A stretch of 64,000 bases of DNA from Streptomyces albicerus (GCF_008905045.1 NZ_VWMY01000036.1:1-64000); one strand, 5' to 3'; shown: positions 1-9,085, numbered from the stretch's first letter. Made by a program: numbers and translations. The notes: generated by a model from the letters alone, not told the origin.

Positions 1-150
1 AGTTCTCAAGGAACGGACGCTTCCTTCGTACTCACCCGAGAGACTCTCTCGCGGCTTTCCTCCGGGCGCTTCCCTTCGGTGTTTCCAAACTCTATCAGGG
101 TTTTTCCGTCTCTCTGACCATGGTCCTGCAGGCATGCAGAACCAGACCCC
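1..150 (-). promoter_or_regulatory. Leader of an rRNA operon running left out of the window
   Basis: Read on the minus strand, this stretch ends at the window edge with GTTCCTTGAGAACT, preceded by GTGAGTACGAAGG and GAAGCGCCCGGAGGAAAGC. From memory, this is the wording of the 5-prime leader upstream of 16S rRNA in Streptomyces. The 16S gene itself would lie just beyond position 1 and is not visible. A perfect 7+7 inverted repeat (CGAGAGA/TCTCTCG) sits at 37-51. The assignment rests on recall of the leader wording and not on a search. Confidence 0.65.
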
Positions 151-226
151 GAGATAGGATCTGACAAGTTGGGTGCTGCCAGGCAAGGACGCTTGGTCGC
201 GTCGCTCAGCCTCAAGCAGGGGTACG

Positions 227-286
227 ACTCTACATCGGGCTCCGGAGCGGGCGCAAATCGTTTGTGCTGTGCTCTACGGCCGTCAA
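227..286 (-). promoter_or_regulatory. Candidate tandem promoters for the leftward rRNA operon
   Basis: Two sigma-70-like pairs can be read on the minus strand. The first has -35 TTGACG at 281-286 and -10 AACGAT at 257-262, spacer 18. The second has -35 TTGCGC at 251-256 and -10 TAGAGT at 227-232, spacer 18. Multiple promoters upstream of 16S rRNA are usual in Streptomyces. The hexamers are imperfect, so these are candidates only. Confidence 0.35.
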
Positions 287-399
287 CCGGGTCGTCTCGT
301 GCGGAACCGGCACTTCTTATGACTTACGCTGCTGAACAGTGCGCCGTCCGGGACAGGCAGTGACGGCCCATATGAATCTCCACCCCTGGGAGGCTTCCC

Positions 400-849
400 A
401 TGACCACCGTGACGTCCCCTCTTGCAGGACGCACCATCGGACTCACCGCTGTACCTGATCCAGTCTTCTCTGGAGCCATGGTAGGCCCCGGTACCGCGAT
501 CGATCCCGTCCGGGAGGCCTCGGAGGCCGTTGCTCCCGTCGACGGTGTCATTGTGTCGCTCCACCCGCACGCCTTCGTCGTAGTCGACGACCAGGGGCAT
601 GGTGTGCTGACGCACCTTGGTATCGACACTGTTCAGCTCAATGGCGAGGGCTTCGAGCTGCTCGTCAACAAGGGCGACACTGTGCAGCGCGGCCAGGCCG
701 TGGTGCGCTGGGACCCGGCCGCCGTCGAGGCCGCCGGCAAGTCCCCGATCTGCCCCATCGTGGCACTCGAGGCCACGGCTGAGTCCCTCTCCGATGTCAA
801 CGTTGACGGCGATGTGAAGGCTGGCGACGCTCTCTTCAGCTGGCACTGA
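400..849 (+). CDS. crr: PTS glucose-family EIIA component
   Basis: Cytoplasmic phosphocarrier of the phosphoenolpyruvate:sugar phosphotransferase system. It passes phosphate from HPr to the IIB domain of a sugar permease. The 149-aa protein matches a free-standing IIA(Glc)-type domain. His57 (in LHPHAFVV) and His72 (in THLGIDTV) are 15 residues apart, as are the two active-site histidines of E. coli IIA(Glc); His72 is the expected phosphorylation site. The ATG follows a GGGAGG ribosome site about 7 nt upstream. ptsI follows after 78 bp on the same strand, so the two probably form an operon. In streptomycetes Crr works mainly in N-acetylglucosamine uptake, which is family knowledge. No DasR-type operator was found upstream. 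A 7-bp direct repeat (CTTCAGC at 834-840 and 851-857) straddles the stop codon. Confidence 0.96.
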   Translation: MTTVTSPLAGRTIGLTAVPDPVFSGAMVGPGTAIDPVREASEAVAPVDGVIVSLHPHAFVVVDDQGHGVLTHLGIDTVQLNGEGFELLVNKGDTVQRGQAVVRWDPAAVEAAGKSPICPIVALEATAESLSDVNVDGDVKAGDALFSWH

Positions 850-927
850 GCTTCAGCGCCGTCATGGACGGCAGGCACGACAACCATCGCGGCGGCGGGA
901 CCCGCCGCACTATCGGAGACGGGTGAC

Positions 928-2598
928 ATGGAGACAACGCTGCGAGGCGTCGGTGTGAGCCATGGTGTGGCCATCGGCGAGGTTCGGCACATGGGGACGG
1001 CGGTGCTCGAGCCGCCTGCCAAGCAGATACCGACGGAGGACGCGGAGCGCGAACAGGGGCGCGCCCGCAAGGCCGTGGAAGCCGTGGCGGCCGACCTCAT
1101 GGCGCGAGGCAATCTGGCGGGCGGCGAAGCTCAGGCCGTTCTCGAGGCCCAGGCCATGATGGCCCAGGACCCGGAGCTCATGGCCGATGTCGAGCGGCGT
1201 ATCGCAGTCGGGAGCACGGCGGAGCGCGGCGTGTACGACGCGTTCGCCGCATACCGCGCCCTGCTGGCGAATGCCGGTGAGTACCTCGCCGGACGCGTGG
1301 CGGACCTCGACGACGTGCGGAACCGTATCGTCGCCCGGCTTCTCGGTGTTCCGATGCCCGGTGTCCCGGACAGCGACGAGCCGTACGTCCTTATTGCTCG
1401 TGACCTCGCGCCCGCCGACACCGCTCTGCTGGACCCCACGCTGGTCCTCGGTTTCGTCACCGAGGAGGGCGGTCCGACCAGCCACAGCGCGATCCTGGCG
1501 CGGGCGCTCGGTGTTCCCGCCGTGGTGGCGCTGCCGGGTGCGGGTGAGCTCGCCGAGGGCACGGTGATCGCCGTGGACGGCAGTACCGGTGAGATCTTCG
1601 TGAATCCGAGTGCGGAGAAGAAGGCCGAGATGGCGGCCGCGGCCGCAGCGCGGAAGGCTGCGCTGGCCGCGTCCACCGGGCCCGGTGCCACCTCCGACGG
1701 GCACAAGGTCCCGCTGCTGGCCAATGTCGGTGGTCCCGCGGACGTTCCGGCGGCGGTCGAGGCCGGCGCTGAGGGAGTGGGTCTGTTCCGTACCGAGTTC
1801 CTCTTCCTTGACGACAGCAAGAACGCGCCGTCCGAGGAGAAGCAGGTCGAGGCGTATCGCAAGGTGCTCGAGGCCTTCCCTGAGGGGCGGGTCGTGGTGC
1901 GGGTGCTCGACGCGGGCGCCGACAAGCCGCTCGACTTCCTGACGCCGGCCGACGAGCCGAACCCGGCGCTTGGCGTGCGCGGTCTGCGGACCCTGCTCGA
2001 CCACCCCGAGGTGCTGCGTACGCAGCTGACGGCGCTCGCGAAGGCTTCCGAGGGGCTGCCTGTCTACCTCGAGGTGATGGCGCCGATGGTCGCGGACCGT
2101 GCCGACGCCAAGGCGTTCGCCGACGCGTGCCGTGAGGCGGGTCTGCAGGCGAAGTTCGGTGCCATGGTCGAGATTCCGTCGGCCGCTCTGCGGGCGCGGT
2201 CGATCCTGCAGGAGGTCGAGTTCCTCTCGCTGGGGACCAACGACCTCGCGCAGTACACCTTCGCCGCCGACCGCCAGGTGGGCGCCGTGTCGCGGCTCCA
2301 GGATCCGTGGCAGCCCGCGCTGCTCGACCTGGTCGCGCTGTCCGCCGAGGCGGCCAAGGCCGAGGGCAAGAGCTGTGGTGTCTGCGGTGAGGCCGCCTCG
2401 GACCCGCTGCTCGCGTGTGTGCTGACCGGTCTGGGTGTCACCTCTCTCTCCATGGGCGCGGCGTCGATTCCCTATGTCCGGGGGACGCTGGCCAAGTACA
2501 CGCTGGCGCAGTGCGAGCGTGCCGCGGCGGCCGCGCGTGCCTCCGACAGTGCCGAGGAGGCGCGTACGGCGGCTCAGGCGGTGCTGTCCGGCGAGTAG
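928..2598 (+). CDS. ptsI: Phosphoenolpyruvate-protein phosphotransferase (PTS enzyme I)
   Basis: Enzyme I autophosphorylates from PEP and donates phosphate to HPr, the first step of PTS sugar uptake. At 556 aa it is typical of the family. The N-terminal half carries the HPr-binding and swivelling-histidine domains, with the phosphorylated His186 in GGPTSHSAILAR. The C-terminal PEP-binding barrel shows GLFRTEFLFLD and the catalytic Cys486 in GVCGEAASD. It follows crr by 78 bp, so sugar-specific and general PTS components are co-located; ptsH (HPr) is not in this window. A TAG stop is followed by a second copy of the same 8 bp (GAGTAGTC twice at 2593-2608). A strong stem-loop lies beyond the gene. 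Confidence 0.97.
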   Translation: METTLRGVGVSHGVAIGEVRHMGTAVLEPPAKQIPTEDAEREQGRARKAVEAVAADLMARGNLAGGEAQAVLEAQAMMAQDPELMADVERRIAVGSTAERGVYDAFAAYRALLANAGEYLAGRVADLDDVRNRIVARLLGVPMPGVPDSDEPYVLIARDLAPADTALLDPTLVLGFVTEEGGPTSHSAILARALGVPAVVALPGAGELAEGTVIAVDGSTGEIFVNPSAEKKAEMAAAAAARKAALAASTGPGATSDGHKVPLLANVGGPADVPAAVEAGAEGVGLFRTEFLFLDDSKNAPSEEKQVEAYRKVLEAFPEGRVVVRVLDAGADKPLDFLTPADEPNPALGVRGLRTLLDHPEVLRTQLTALAKASEGLPVYLEVMAPMVADRADAKAFADACREAGLQAKFGAMVEIPSAALRARSILQEVEFLSLGTNDLAQYTFAADRQVGAVSRLQDPWQPALLDLVALSAEAAKAEGKSCGVCGEAASDPLLACVLTGLGVTSLSMGAASIPYVRGTLAKYTLAQCERAAAAARASDSAEEARTAAQAVLSGE

Positions 2599-2644
2599 TC
2601 GAGTAGTCGGCGTGCCCTGCGCCGCTGTCGCTGATCGGCTGTGA

Positions 2645-2682
2645 TCGAGGGGCGCTCCGCCTGAGGGTGGGGCGCCCCTCGA
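2645..2682. terminator. Bidirectional stem-loop between ptsI and the convergent gene
   Basis: A perfect 11-bp inverted repeat (TCGAGGGGCGC at 2645-2655, complement at 2672-2682) with a 16-nt loop lies between two convergent genes. There is no long T-run, which is common for streptomycete terminators. Confidence 0.7.
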
Positions 2683-2686
2683 GTGT

Positions 2687-3583
2687 TCAGTGCGTGTGCC
2701 CCGTCGTTGGCCCGTCGTCTCCCAGGTCCGGGGGTACGCAGTAGTCGACGCCCGACTCCGGGGAGACGAGGTCGCCGGACTCGACGTCGGTGCAGTAGGC
2801 GTCGAAGACCTCTCCGGCGGTGAGCGGTTCCAGGCCCTCGCCGCGCAGCCGCCAGCCGAAGACACGGTCGGTCGTGTCGGGGGAGCTGGTGCGCATGACG
2901 AGTCCTCCGGCGCTCTGGGTTGCGATGCCCAGGGCGAGGACGGTGGTGAACTCGAGGGCCTCGGCCTCGTCCAGCTGGGGTGTTCCGTGGTGGTCGTCGT
3001 CGGCCCGGAGGACGGCGACGAGTGTTTCGGGCTGCGTGGAAACGCTGCACACGAGGTGACGCTCGCCGGGGCCCGAGGCGTTGAGGATGCGGACGAGCAG
3101 GTCGGAGGCGCGCACGAAGGCCGCGCGGCCGATGTCCTCGCCGCAGGAGGCGCAGGTGCCGATGCGGGCCAGGAGTGTCGTCGCGTACTCCCAAGTGGCC
3201 TGTCGGACGGCTTCGTCGATGAGGTTCGGGACGAGGTCGTCGAGGGGCTGGCCCTCGTACGGGACGGTCGCGCCTGTCGCGGCGAGTTCCGCTGTGAAGC
3301 GGGTGCGGCTGGATGGGGTGTCGGGTTCCAGGTCGTTCTCGGCGCAGAACTCCGCGTACTCCTCGGGGTCGAAGAGTGCCACCGTGGTGTGGCTGCCCTG
3401 GGATGCGAGTGTCCGGAGCAGGGCTTCCACCTGCTGGAGATAGCTCGCGTGGTCGTTGAAGGCGAAGGTGCGGTAGCGCCGCCGCATTGCGGTGAAGTCC
3501 TGCTCGTCGGTCAACAGACCGATCGTGCCGGCGATTTCGCGGCGCAGGACGCGTCGCATGGTCTGGTGCTGGGTGTGCGCCAT
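2687..3583 (-). CDS. Conserved protein of unknown function (298 aa)
   Basis: Not recognised. It is a soluble, mixed-composition protein without signal peptide or membrane segment. A single CASCGEDIG motif lies near the middle and could contribute to a metal site or be structural. The N-terminus is basic (RRVLRREIAGTIG) and the C-terminus is acidic and ends in GHTH. Two adjacent ATG codons (3584-3586 and 3581-3583) follow an AGGGGG ribosome site; the second has the better spacing and is used here. It is convergent with ptsI and shares its terminator. Downstream neighbours give no functional hint. Similar actinobacterial hypothetical proteins probably exist, but I cannot name a family. Confidence 0.75.
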   Translation of the reverse strand: MAHTQHQTMRRVLRREIAGTIGLLTDEQDFTAMRRRYRTFAFNDHASYLQQVEALLRTLASQGSHTTVALFDPEEYAEFCAENDLEPDTPSSRTRFTAELAATGATVPYEGQPLDDLVPNLIDEAVRQATWEYATTLLARIGTCASCGEDIGRAAFVRASDLLVRILNASGPGERHLVCSVSTQPETLVAVLRADDDHHGTPQLDEAEALEFTTVLALGIATQSAGGLVMRTSSPDTTDRVFGWRLRGEGLEPLTAGEVFDAYCTDVESGDLVSPESGVDYCVPPDLGDDGPTTGHTH

Positions 3584-3733
3584 CATTTCCCCCTGTGCGC
3601 AGTCGATCAATGCTCACTCACCGTAACCGGCGGCACTGACAATGCCTGTCGGCTGAGCGCAGCAAGGCACGAGACGGCGCCGGAAGACGCAGGTCAGAGC
3701 GATGGCGGTACCGAAGACGGCCCAGTCGGCCGG

Positions 3734-3771
3734 GGCCGGTGCAGAGCTCGGCCGCGGAACTCGCACCGGCC
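3734..3771. terminator. Stem-loop, second of two after the acetoacetyl-CoA synthetase gene
   Basis: GGCCGGTGC at 3734-3742 pairs with GCACCGGCC at 3763-3771 (9 bp, 20-nt loop). It lies just beyond a larger hairpin, so the leftward transcript meets two hairpins in series. Confidence 0.5.
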
Positions 3772-3779
3772 GACGCGGC

Positions 3780-3832
3780 GCGGCCGGCCTCGGAACTTCG
3801 TCGCCGTGGGGGCGAAGTCCGAGGCCGGCCGC
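3780..3832 (-). terminator. Strong terminator hairpin of the acetoacetyl-CoA synthetase gene
   Basis: An inverted repeat of about 20 bp with one bulged A pairs 3780-3800 with 3813-3832 around a 12-nt loop. It starts about 10 nt after the stop codon of the leftward gene. This is one of the most stable hairpins in the window. Confidence 0.75.
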
Positions 3833-3841
3833 GTGGGTTGA

Positions 3842-5809
3842 TCAGGCGCGTTTGCGGGCCAGTTCCTCGTAGAAGCGGAGCAGGTCGAGGTTGTCGATGG
3901 AGCCTGGGTTGACCGCCTTCTCCAACGGGGTGCCTTGGAGAAGGCGTTTGACCGGGACCTCGATGCGCTTGCCGGTGAGGGTGTGCGGGACTCCGGGTAC
4001 TTCGATGACCTCGTCGGGGACGTGGCGTGGGGAGAGTTGTTCGCGGATGGTCTGCTTGATGCGTCCCAGAAGGGCGTCGTCGAGTACGGCTCCCGGAGCG
4101 AGGTGGACGAAGAGCGGCATCCAGTAGCCGCCGTCGGGCTGTTCGATGCCGATGACGAGGGATTCGCGGATCTCGGGGAGGCGTTCGACGGCTTCGTAGA
4201 TGTCGGCCGAACCCATGCGTACGCCCTGGCGGTTGAGAGTGGAGTCCGAGCGGCCGTGGATGACGACCGAGCCGCGCGATGTGACGGTGATCCAGTCGCC
4301 GTGGCGCCACACTCCGGGGTACGTGTCGAAGTAGCTGTCGTGGTAGCGGCTGCCGTCGGGGTCGTTCCAGAAACGGATGGGCATCGACGGCATGGGGTTG
4401 GTGACGACGAGTTCGCCGACTTCGTCGGTGAGGGGTTTGCCGCTCGGGTCCCAGGACTGGAGGTCGGTGCCGAGGCCGGGGGCCTGGAGTTCGCCGATGT
4501 ACACGGGAAGGGTGGGTACCGCTCCTGCGAAGCAGGAGCACACGTCCGTGCCGCCGCTGACGGAGGCGATCCACAGGTCGTCGCGGACCTCGTCGTGCAG
4601 CCAGCGGAATCCGTCGGGCGGCAGGGGCGAGCCGGTGGTGGCGACGCACTGGACGCGCGAGAGGTCGAAGTCGCGGGAGGGGTGGACGCCTGCCTTGCGG
4701 CAGGCCATGACGTACGCCGCCGAGGTGCCGAAGAGGGTGGCGCCCGTACGCTCGGCGATGCGCCACTGGGCGCCGGTGTCCGGGTAGCCCGGGCTGCCGT
4801 CGTACAGGACGATCGTGGTGCCCGTCAGGAGGCCGGAGACGAGGAAGTTCCACATCATCCAGCCGGTGGACGTGTACCAGAAGAAGCGGTCCTCGGAGCC
4901 CAGGTCGCAGTGCAGGCCGAGTTGTTTGAAGTGCTCGACGAGGATGCCGCCCTGGGACTGGACGATGGCCTTGGGGAGGCCCGTCGTGCCGGAGGAGTAG
5001 AGCACCCACAGCGGATGGTCGAAGGGGACCTCTTCGTAGACGGGCGCCACGTCCGCGGAGGTGAGGGCGGACCATTCCAGGGCGCCCTCCGGCGGCTCGG
5101 TGCCGAGCAACGGAATGTGGACGACGGCGCGCAGGGTGGGCAGCTCGCGGCGCAGTTCGGCGACGGTGTCGCGGCGGTCGTGTTCCTTTCCGCCGTAGCG
5201 GTAGCCGTCGACGGTGAAGAGCACGACGGGTTCGACCTGCTGGAAGCGGTCGAGGACGCTGCGGGCACCGAAATCGGGGGCGCAGGACGTCCATACGCCG
5301 CCGACGGCCGCGGTGGCGAGGAGGGCGACCACGGCCTGCGGAACGTTCGGGAGGTAGCCGCTGACCCGGTCCCCCGGGCGTACGCCGAGGGTACGGAGCT
5401 CGGCGGCCAGGGAGCCGACCTGACGGCGGAGTTCGGACCAGCTGACCGGCTGCGGCTCGTGGGTCTCGTCGACGTACAGGAGGGCCGGTTCGTCCGCTCG
5501 GGTGTCGGCCGCCCGCAGGGCATGTTCGGCGTAGTTGAGGGTGGCTCCGGGAAACCACTGGGCGCCCGGCATCGAGCGGTCGCCGAGCACGCGCGCGTAG
5601 GGGGTCGAAAACCGTACGTCGAACCACTCGGTGACGGCTTTCCAGAACGTGTCCAGTTCGTCCACGGACCAGCGGTGCAGGGCGGCGTAGCCACCCTCGG
5701 AGGGGGCTCCGTGGTGCTCGGCCGCCCAGGCCTGGAATCGGGTGATCTGTGCCTGGGCGATGCGTTCCCGGTCTGGCTGCCAGAGCGGCGAGGGGTTCGC
5801 TGAGGTCAT
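3842..5809 (-). CDS. Acetoacetyl-CoA synthetase (acetoacetate-CoA ligase)
   Basis: Activates acetoacetate to acetoacetyl-CoA with ATP, feeding ketone-body carbon into central or polyketide metabolism. It belongs to the ANL adenylating superfamily. At 655 aa it has the usual family length. The AMP-binding loop YSSGTTGLPKAIV is near residue 265, the VWRHGDW motif marks the hinge region, and GKRIEVPVKR near residue 608 carries the C-terminal lysine. ATG at 5809 is chosen because the reading frame further upstream runs through the divergent alpha-glucosidase gene and is not protein-like. The gene is monocistronic and divergent from the GH31 gene with about 213 bp between them. A propionyl/acetyl-CoA synthetase is the alternative, but length and N-terminus fit acetoacetyl-CoA synthetase better. 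Confidence 0.92.
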   Translation of the reverse strand: MTSANPSPLWQPDRERIAQAQITRFQAWAAEHHGAPSEGGYAALHRWSVDELDTFWKAVTEWFDVRFSTPYARVLGDRSMPGAQWFPGATLNYAEHALRAADTRADEPALLYVDETHEPQPVSWSELRRQVGSLAAELRTLGVRPGDRVSGYLPNVPQAVVALLATAAVGGVWTSCAPDFGARSVLDRFQQVEPVVLFTVDGYRYGGKEHDRRDTVAELRRELPTLRAVVHIPLLGTEPPEGALEWSALTSADVAPVYEEVPFDHPLWVLYSSGTTGLPKAIVQSQGGILVEHFKQLGLHCDLGSEDRFFWYTSTGWMMWNFLVSGLLTGTTIVLYDGSPGYPDTGAQWRIAERTGATLFGTSAAYVMACRKAGVHPSRDFDLSRVQCVATTGSPLPPDGFRWLHDEVRDDLWIASVSGGTDVCSCFAGAVPTLPVYIGELQAPGLGTDLQSWDPSGKPLTDEVGELVVTNPMPSMPIRFWNDPDGSRYHDSYFDTYPGVWRHGDWITVTSRGSVVIHGRSDSTLNRQGVRMGSADIYEAVERLPEIRESLVIGIEQPDGGYWMPLFVHLAPGAVLDDALLGRIKQTIREQLSPRHVPDEVIEVPGVPHTLTGKRIEVPVKRLLQGTPLEKAVNPGSIDNLDLLRFYEELARKRA

Positions 5810-6022
5810 GGGGCGGCTCCCGGACTGTGCGCGTCGTGTGCGTGTACCGCGCACGGACCAGGGTGTGCGCGTTACGCGGCTGACACGGACGATGCCATGT
5901 GATCGACTTCCGCACCAGGGTTGGCCCCACATAGTCCGTGTCGTGAAGATGTGGTCCTGCCACGGGTGAACGGAAGTTGAACGACTCACACTTCCGGCGG
6001 TGTCAATGGCAGGCTGAGCAGC

Positions 6023-8389
6023 ATGGACGGTCGTGACCTGGTGCGTTCGGTGAAGGCGGTCGGCTCGGCGGGGGCGGCCCAGGGCTTGCGTACCGTGCTG
6101 GCCGCGTGGCGCAGGAGGCGTGCCGACGCCGCCGGGCTGCCGGTGCGGGGCGCCGAGCGCGCGCGGGTACCCGGGCCGGTGCTGGCCGTGGAGCCGGGTC
6201 CCGGCGGCGGAGTCGTCCGGTTCACCCGGTCGGAGCTGCGGATCACCGTCACCGTCAACGGAGCCGTCTACTGGGGCTGGGACGGAGCCCGGCCCGAGCC
6301 GTCCTACGCGCTCGACGGCCGCGCTCCCGAACCGGACCCCCGGGCCGTTCTGGAGCCGGACAAGGACGGCGCCTGGCGGGTGGTGGCAGAGCGCCTGACG
6401 GTCGTCGTCTCGCGGCACGGCGCCGTGGAGGTGCGCACACCGGGCGGGGTGACCCTGCGGCGCGATCTGCCGCCCCGGTGGTGGGAGCCGGCGGGCGGTG
6501 GGGAGGCGCGCTGGATGCAGCGGTCCGAAGTGGCCGCGGACGCGCGGTTCTTCGGCCTGGGCGGACGCGCGTCGGGGCCCCGGCTGCGCGACGGGACGTA
6601 CCGGCTGTGGAACACCGATCCCGGGCACGCCTTCGGTCCCGGTGACGACCCCCTGTACATCACGATGCCGGTGCAGATGGTGGTGGCCGATGCGGCCACC
6701 CACCTCGTGTTCCACGACAGCACCTGGGACGGCAGCGTGATCTTGCGCGAGGGCGAGGAGGGCGCCGGGTCCGGGCACGACCGCGCGGGGACGAGCGAGC
6801 TGCGGATGGACGGCGGGCCGCTGCGCTGCTGGGTCCTGGTGGGCACTCCCGCGCGCGTGCTGCACACCTGGGCGTCGCTCACCGGAGCCGCCGCGCTCCC
6901 GCCGGTCTGGGCCCTGGGGCACCATCACGCGCGGTGGGGCTTCGGCGACGAACAGGAAGTACGGCGGATCGTCGGCGGGTACCACGAGCGCGGGCTGCCG
7001 CTGGACGCCGTGCACCTCGACATCGACCACTTCGACGCCCATCAGGTGTTCACGGTCGACCGGGACCGCTTCCCGAAGCTGCCGGTGCTCGCCGAGGAGC
7101 TGCGCCGGGACGGGATCCGGCTGGTGTCGATCGTGGATCCGGCGATCAAGGCCGCGCCCGGGAACGCCGTGTACGACAGCGGAACCGCCGAGGACGCCTT
7201 CGTGCGGGACTCCGCCGGGCCGGTGGCGCGCGGCGTCGTCTGGCCGGGTGAGGCGGTCTATCCGGACTTCACGCGCGCGCGTGTGCGCCAGTGGTGGGGC
7301 GGGCTCTACGAAGAGCGTCTCTCGCAGGGGTTCGCGGGCTTCTGGCACGACATGAACGAGCCGGTGTCCTTCACCGCCTTCGGAGAGTCGACGCTGCCCC
7401 GTTCGGCGCGGCACGACCTGGAGGGCCGCGGCGGCGACCATCGCGAGGCGCACAACGTGTACGCGCTCGGAATGGCGCGGGCGGGCTACCAAGGGCTGCG
7501 CGAACTGACGCCCCAGGAGCGGCCGTTCCTCTTCTCGCGCTCCGGGTGGGCCGGAATGCAGCGCTACGGAGGTACCTGGTCCGGGGACGTGGCTACAGGG
7601 TGGCCGGGGTTGCGGGCGTCACTGTCGCTGGTGCTGGGCCTCGGGCTGTGCGGGGTGCCGTATTCGGGTCCCGATGTGGGCGGTTACGACGGGAGCCCCT
7701 CCCCCGAGCTGTATCTGCGGTGGTTCCAGCTGGGCGCGTATCTGCCGCTGTTCCGTACGCACGCGAGCATTCGGGCGGGGCGCAGGGAGCCCTGGGAGTT
7801 CGGTGACGAGGTCCTCGATCACGCGCGCGTGGCGCTCGTCGAGCGGCGGCGGCTGCTGCCGTACTTCATGACGCTGGCGCATCTGGCACGCCGTACGGGA
7901 GCGCCCTATGTGCGACCGATGTGGTGGGGCGCGCCGGAGGACAGGGCACTGCGCGACTGCGAGGACGCCTTCCTGCTCGGTGACTGTCTCCTGGTGGCGC
8001 CGGTGCTGGACCCGGGCGCGGACCGGCGTGCGGTGCAGCTGCCGCGGGGGCGCTGGTACGACACGGTCACCGAGGAGGCGTACGAAGGGCCCGGCCAAGT
8101 GCTGGTCGACGCCCCCTTGTCGCGGATTCCGGTGCTCGCCCGCGCGGGCGCCGTCCTGCCGGTGCGCGGCCGCGACGGTGGTCTGGAGCTGGAGGTGTGG
8201 GCGCCCGCCCCCGGACGGACCGGGGGCGGGCTGGTGGTGGCGGATTCGGGTGAAGGCTGGGAGGAGCTGGAGATCGAGCGCTACGTGACGCGCTGGGAAG
8301 GGAAGCGGGTGGTCGTGGAGCGGGACGGGGAGGACGGCCCGGACGAGCCGTCCCTTCCGGTGCGGGTGCGGGGGCTGGGGGCGTGGTGA
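6023..8389 (+). CDS. Glycoside hydrolase family 31 (alpha-glucosidase-like)
   Basis: Predicted retaining alpha-glycosidase acting on alpha-glucosides or alpha-xylosides. It is 788 aa and has no obvious signal peptide, so probably cytoplasmic. An N-terminal beta-sandwich (about 1-270) precedes the (beta/alpha)8 catalytic barrel. GFWHDMNEPV carries the predicted nucleophile Asp443 and GTWSGDVATGW the predicted acid/base Asp522. HLDIDHFD and SRSGWAGMQRYGG are further GH31 signatures. A C-terminal beta domain follows (about 660-788). The gene stands alone between a divergent acyl-CoA ligase and a convergent Nudix gene. The exact substrate cannot be read from sequence. Confidence 0.93.
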   Translation: MDGRDLVRSVKAVGSAGAAQGLRTVLAAWRRRRADAAGLPVRGAERARVPGPVLAVEPGPGGGVVRFTRSELRITVTVNGAVYWGWDGARPEPSYALDGRAPEPDPRAVLEPDKDGAWRVVAERLTVVVSRHGAVEVRTPGGVTLRRDLPPRWWEPAGGGEARWMQRSEVAADARFFGLGGRASGPRLRDGTYRLWNTDPGHAFGPGDDPLYITMPVQMVVADAATHLVFHDSTWDGSVILREGEEGAGSGHDRAGTSELRMDGGPLRCWVLVGTPARVLHTWASLTGAAALPPVWALGHHHARWGFGDEQEVRRIVGGYHERGLPLDAVHLDIDHFDAHQVFTVDRDRFPKLPVLAEELRRDGIRLVSIVDPAIKAAPGNAVYDSGTAEDAFVRDSAGPVARGVVWPGEAVYPDFTRARVRQWWGGLYEERLSQGFAGFWHDMNEPVSFTAFGESTLPRSARHDLEGRGGDHREAHNVYALGMARAGYQGLRELTPQERPFLFSRSGWAGMQRYGGTWSGDVATGWPGLRASLSLVLGLGLCGVPYSGPDVGGYDGSPSPELYLRWFQLGAYLPLFRTHASIRAGRREPWEFGDEVLDHARVALVERRRLLPYFMTLAHLARRTGAPYVRPMWWGAPEDRALRDCEDAFLLGDCLLVAPVLDPGADRRAVQLPRGRWYDTVTEEAYEGPGQVLVDAPLSRIPVLARAGAVLPVRGRDGGLELEVWAPAPGRTGGGLVVADSGEGWEELEIERYVTRWEGKRVVVERDGEDGPDEPSLPVRVRGLGAW

Positions 8390-8448
8390 CACGCCCCTGA
8401 AACGGCCTCGCAGCCCCGATGGGAGCTCGTCGGCGGTCAGCCCGCCGG

Positions 8449-8505
8449 GGCCCCTCAGGGCCCTGAGGAACCTCGAGGCCCCTCAGAGCCCAGAGGAACC
8501 CTCAG
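8449..8505. repeat. 28-bp imperfect tandem duplication at the Nudix gene end
   Basis: Two copies of a block beginning GGCCCCTCAG, period 28, start at 8449 and 8477. The right copy contains the Nudix stop codon and the left copy lies beyond it. Inside the left copy is a perfect 16-bp palindrome (CCTCAGGG/CCCTGAGG, 8453-8468) that could act as terminator for both convergent genes. Confidence 0.6.
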
Positions 8506-9038
8506 ACGTACCGCCCCTCGAACCACGCCCGTGCCGCCAAGGTGTGCAGCGGGAAGGCGAGTTCGGACGCCCTGCGCAGCAGCTGCCAGCCCTCGGTCTC
8601 GTCCGTCGCGGCGGACGGCGGCAGGTCGGCTGCCGGGCGCTCCGGGAGGGCTCCGAAGAGCAGCAGGTGGCCGTCGGGGGAGCTCATCGCGTCGACGAGC
8701 CGTACGTCGCGGCTCGCCGCGGCGATGCCCGTCTCCTCCTTGAGCTCGCGGACGACGGCCTGCCGCCAGTCCTCCCGGTGGTCGATGAACCCTCCGGGCA
8801 GAGCGATACCCCCGCGCGCGGGGGCGATGGTTCGGGTGATGACGACCAGGGCTGTGCCCTTCGTGTCGTACACGGGCTGCAGGGCCACTGCCACCGGCAG
8901 TGGGTTGCGGTAGGCCACGGTTCCGCAGGAGGCGCAGGTGCGGGGCCAGCCGGAGACGCCCTCTCCGTAGGGCGCTCCGCAGCTCGAACAGTGGGAGTCC
9001 GGCGCGGAGTTGGCGGACGTGATCAGGGATGGAGACAC
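8502..9038 (-). CDS. Nudix hydrolase with N-terminal zinc ribbon
   Basis: Predicted to hydrolyse a nucleoside diphosphate linked to another moiety; the substrate is unknown. An N-terminal zinc ribbon uses Cys17, Cys20, Cys35 and Cys38 (CSSC and CASC), a layout seen in NudC/YjaD-like and some ADP-ribose Nudix enzymes. The full Nudix box runs from Gly83 to Ile105 and includes REL-x-EETG. The 178-aa length fits a compact Nudix domain. The start is a GTG. The VanX-type gene lies 47 bp upstream on the same strand, so co-transcription is possible. The C-terminal codons lie in a tandemly duplicated DNA block. Confidence 0.9.
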   Translation of the reverse strand: MSPSLITSANSAPDSHCSSCGAPYGEGVSGWPRTCASCGTVAYRNPLPVAVALQPVYDTKGTALVVITRTIAPARGGIALPGGFIDHREDWRQAVVRELKEETGIAAASRDVRLVDAMSSPDGHLLLFGALPERPAADLPPSAATDETEGWQLLRRASELAFPLHTLAARAWFEGRYV

Positions 9039-9085
9039 GCCCGGGACTGTATCCGATCATCACATGGACGTCTCCGCGGGCCGCC

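Noticed and set aside
116..125. Palindrome GACCATGGTC considered as a DasR operator for crr-ptsI
   Set aside because: The half-sites are in the opposite order from the dre consensus, and the position is in the presumed rRNA leader, far from crr.
5810..7492. Extension of the acetoacetyl-CoA synthetase frame to 7492
   Set aside because: The extra sequence overlaps the GH31 gene antisense and is not protein-like; ATG at 5809 gives the normal family length.
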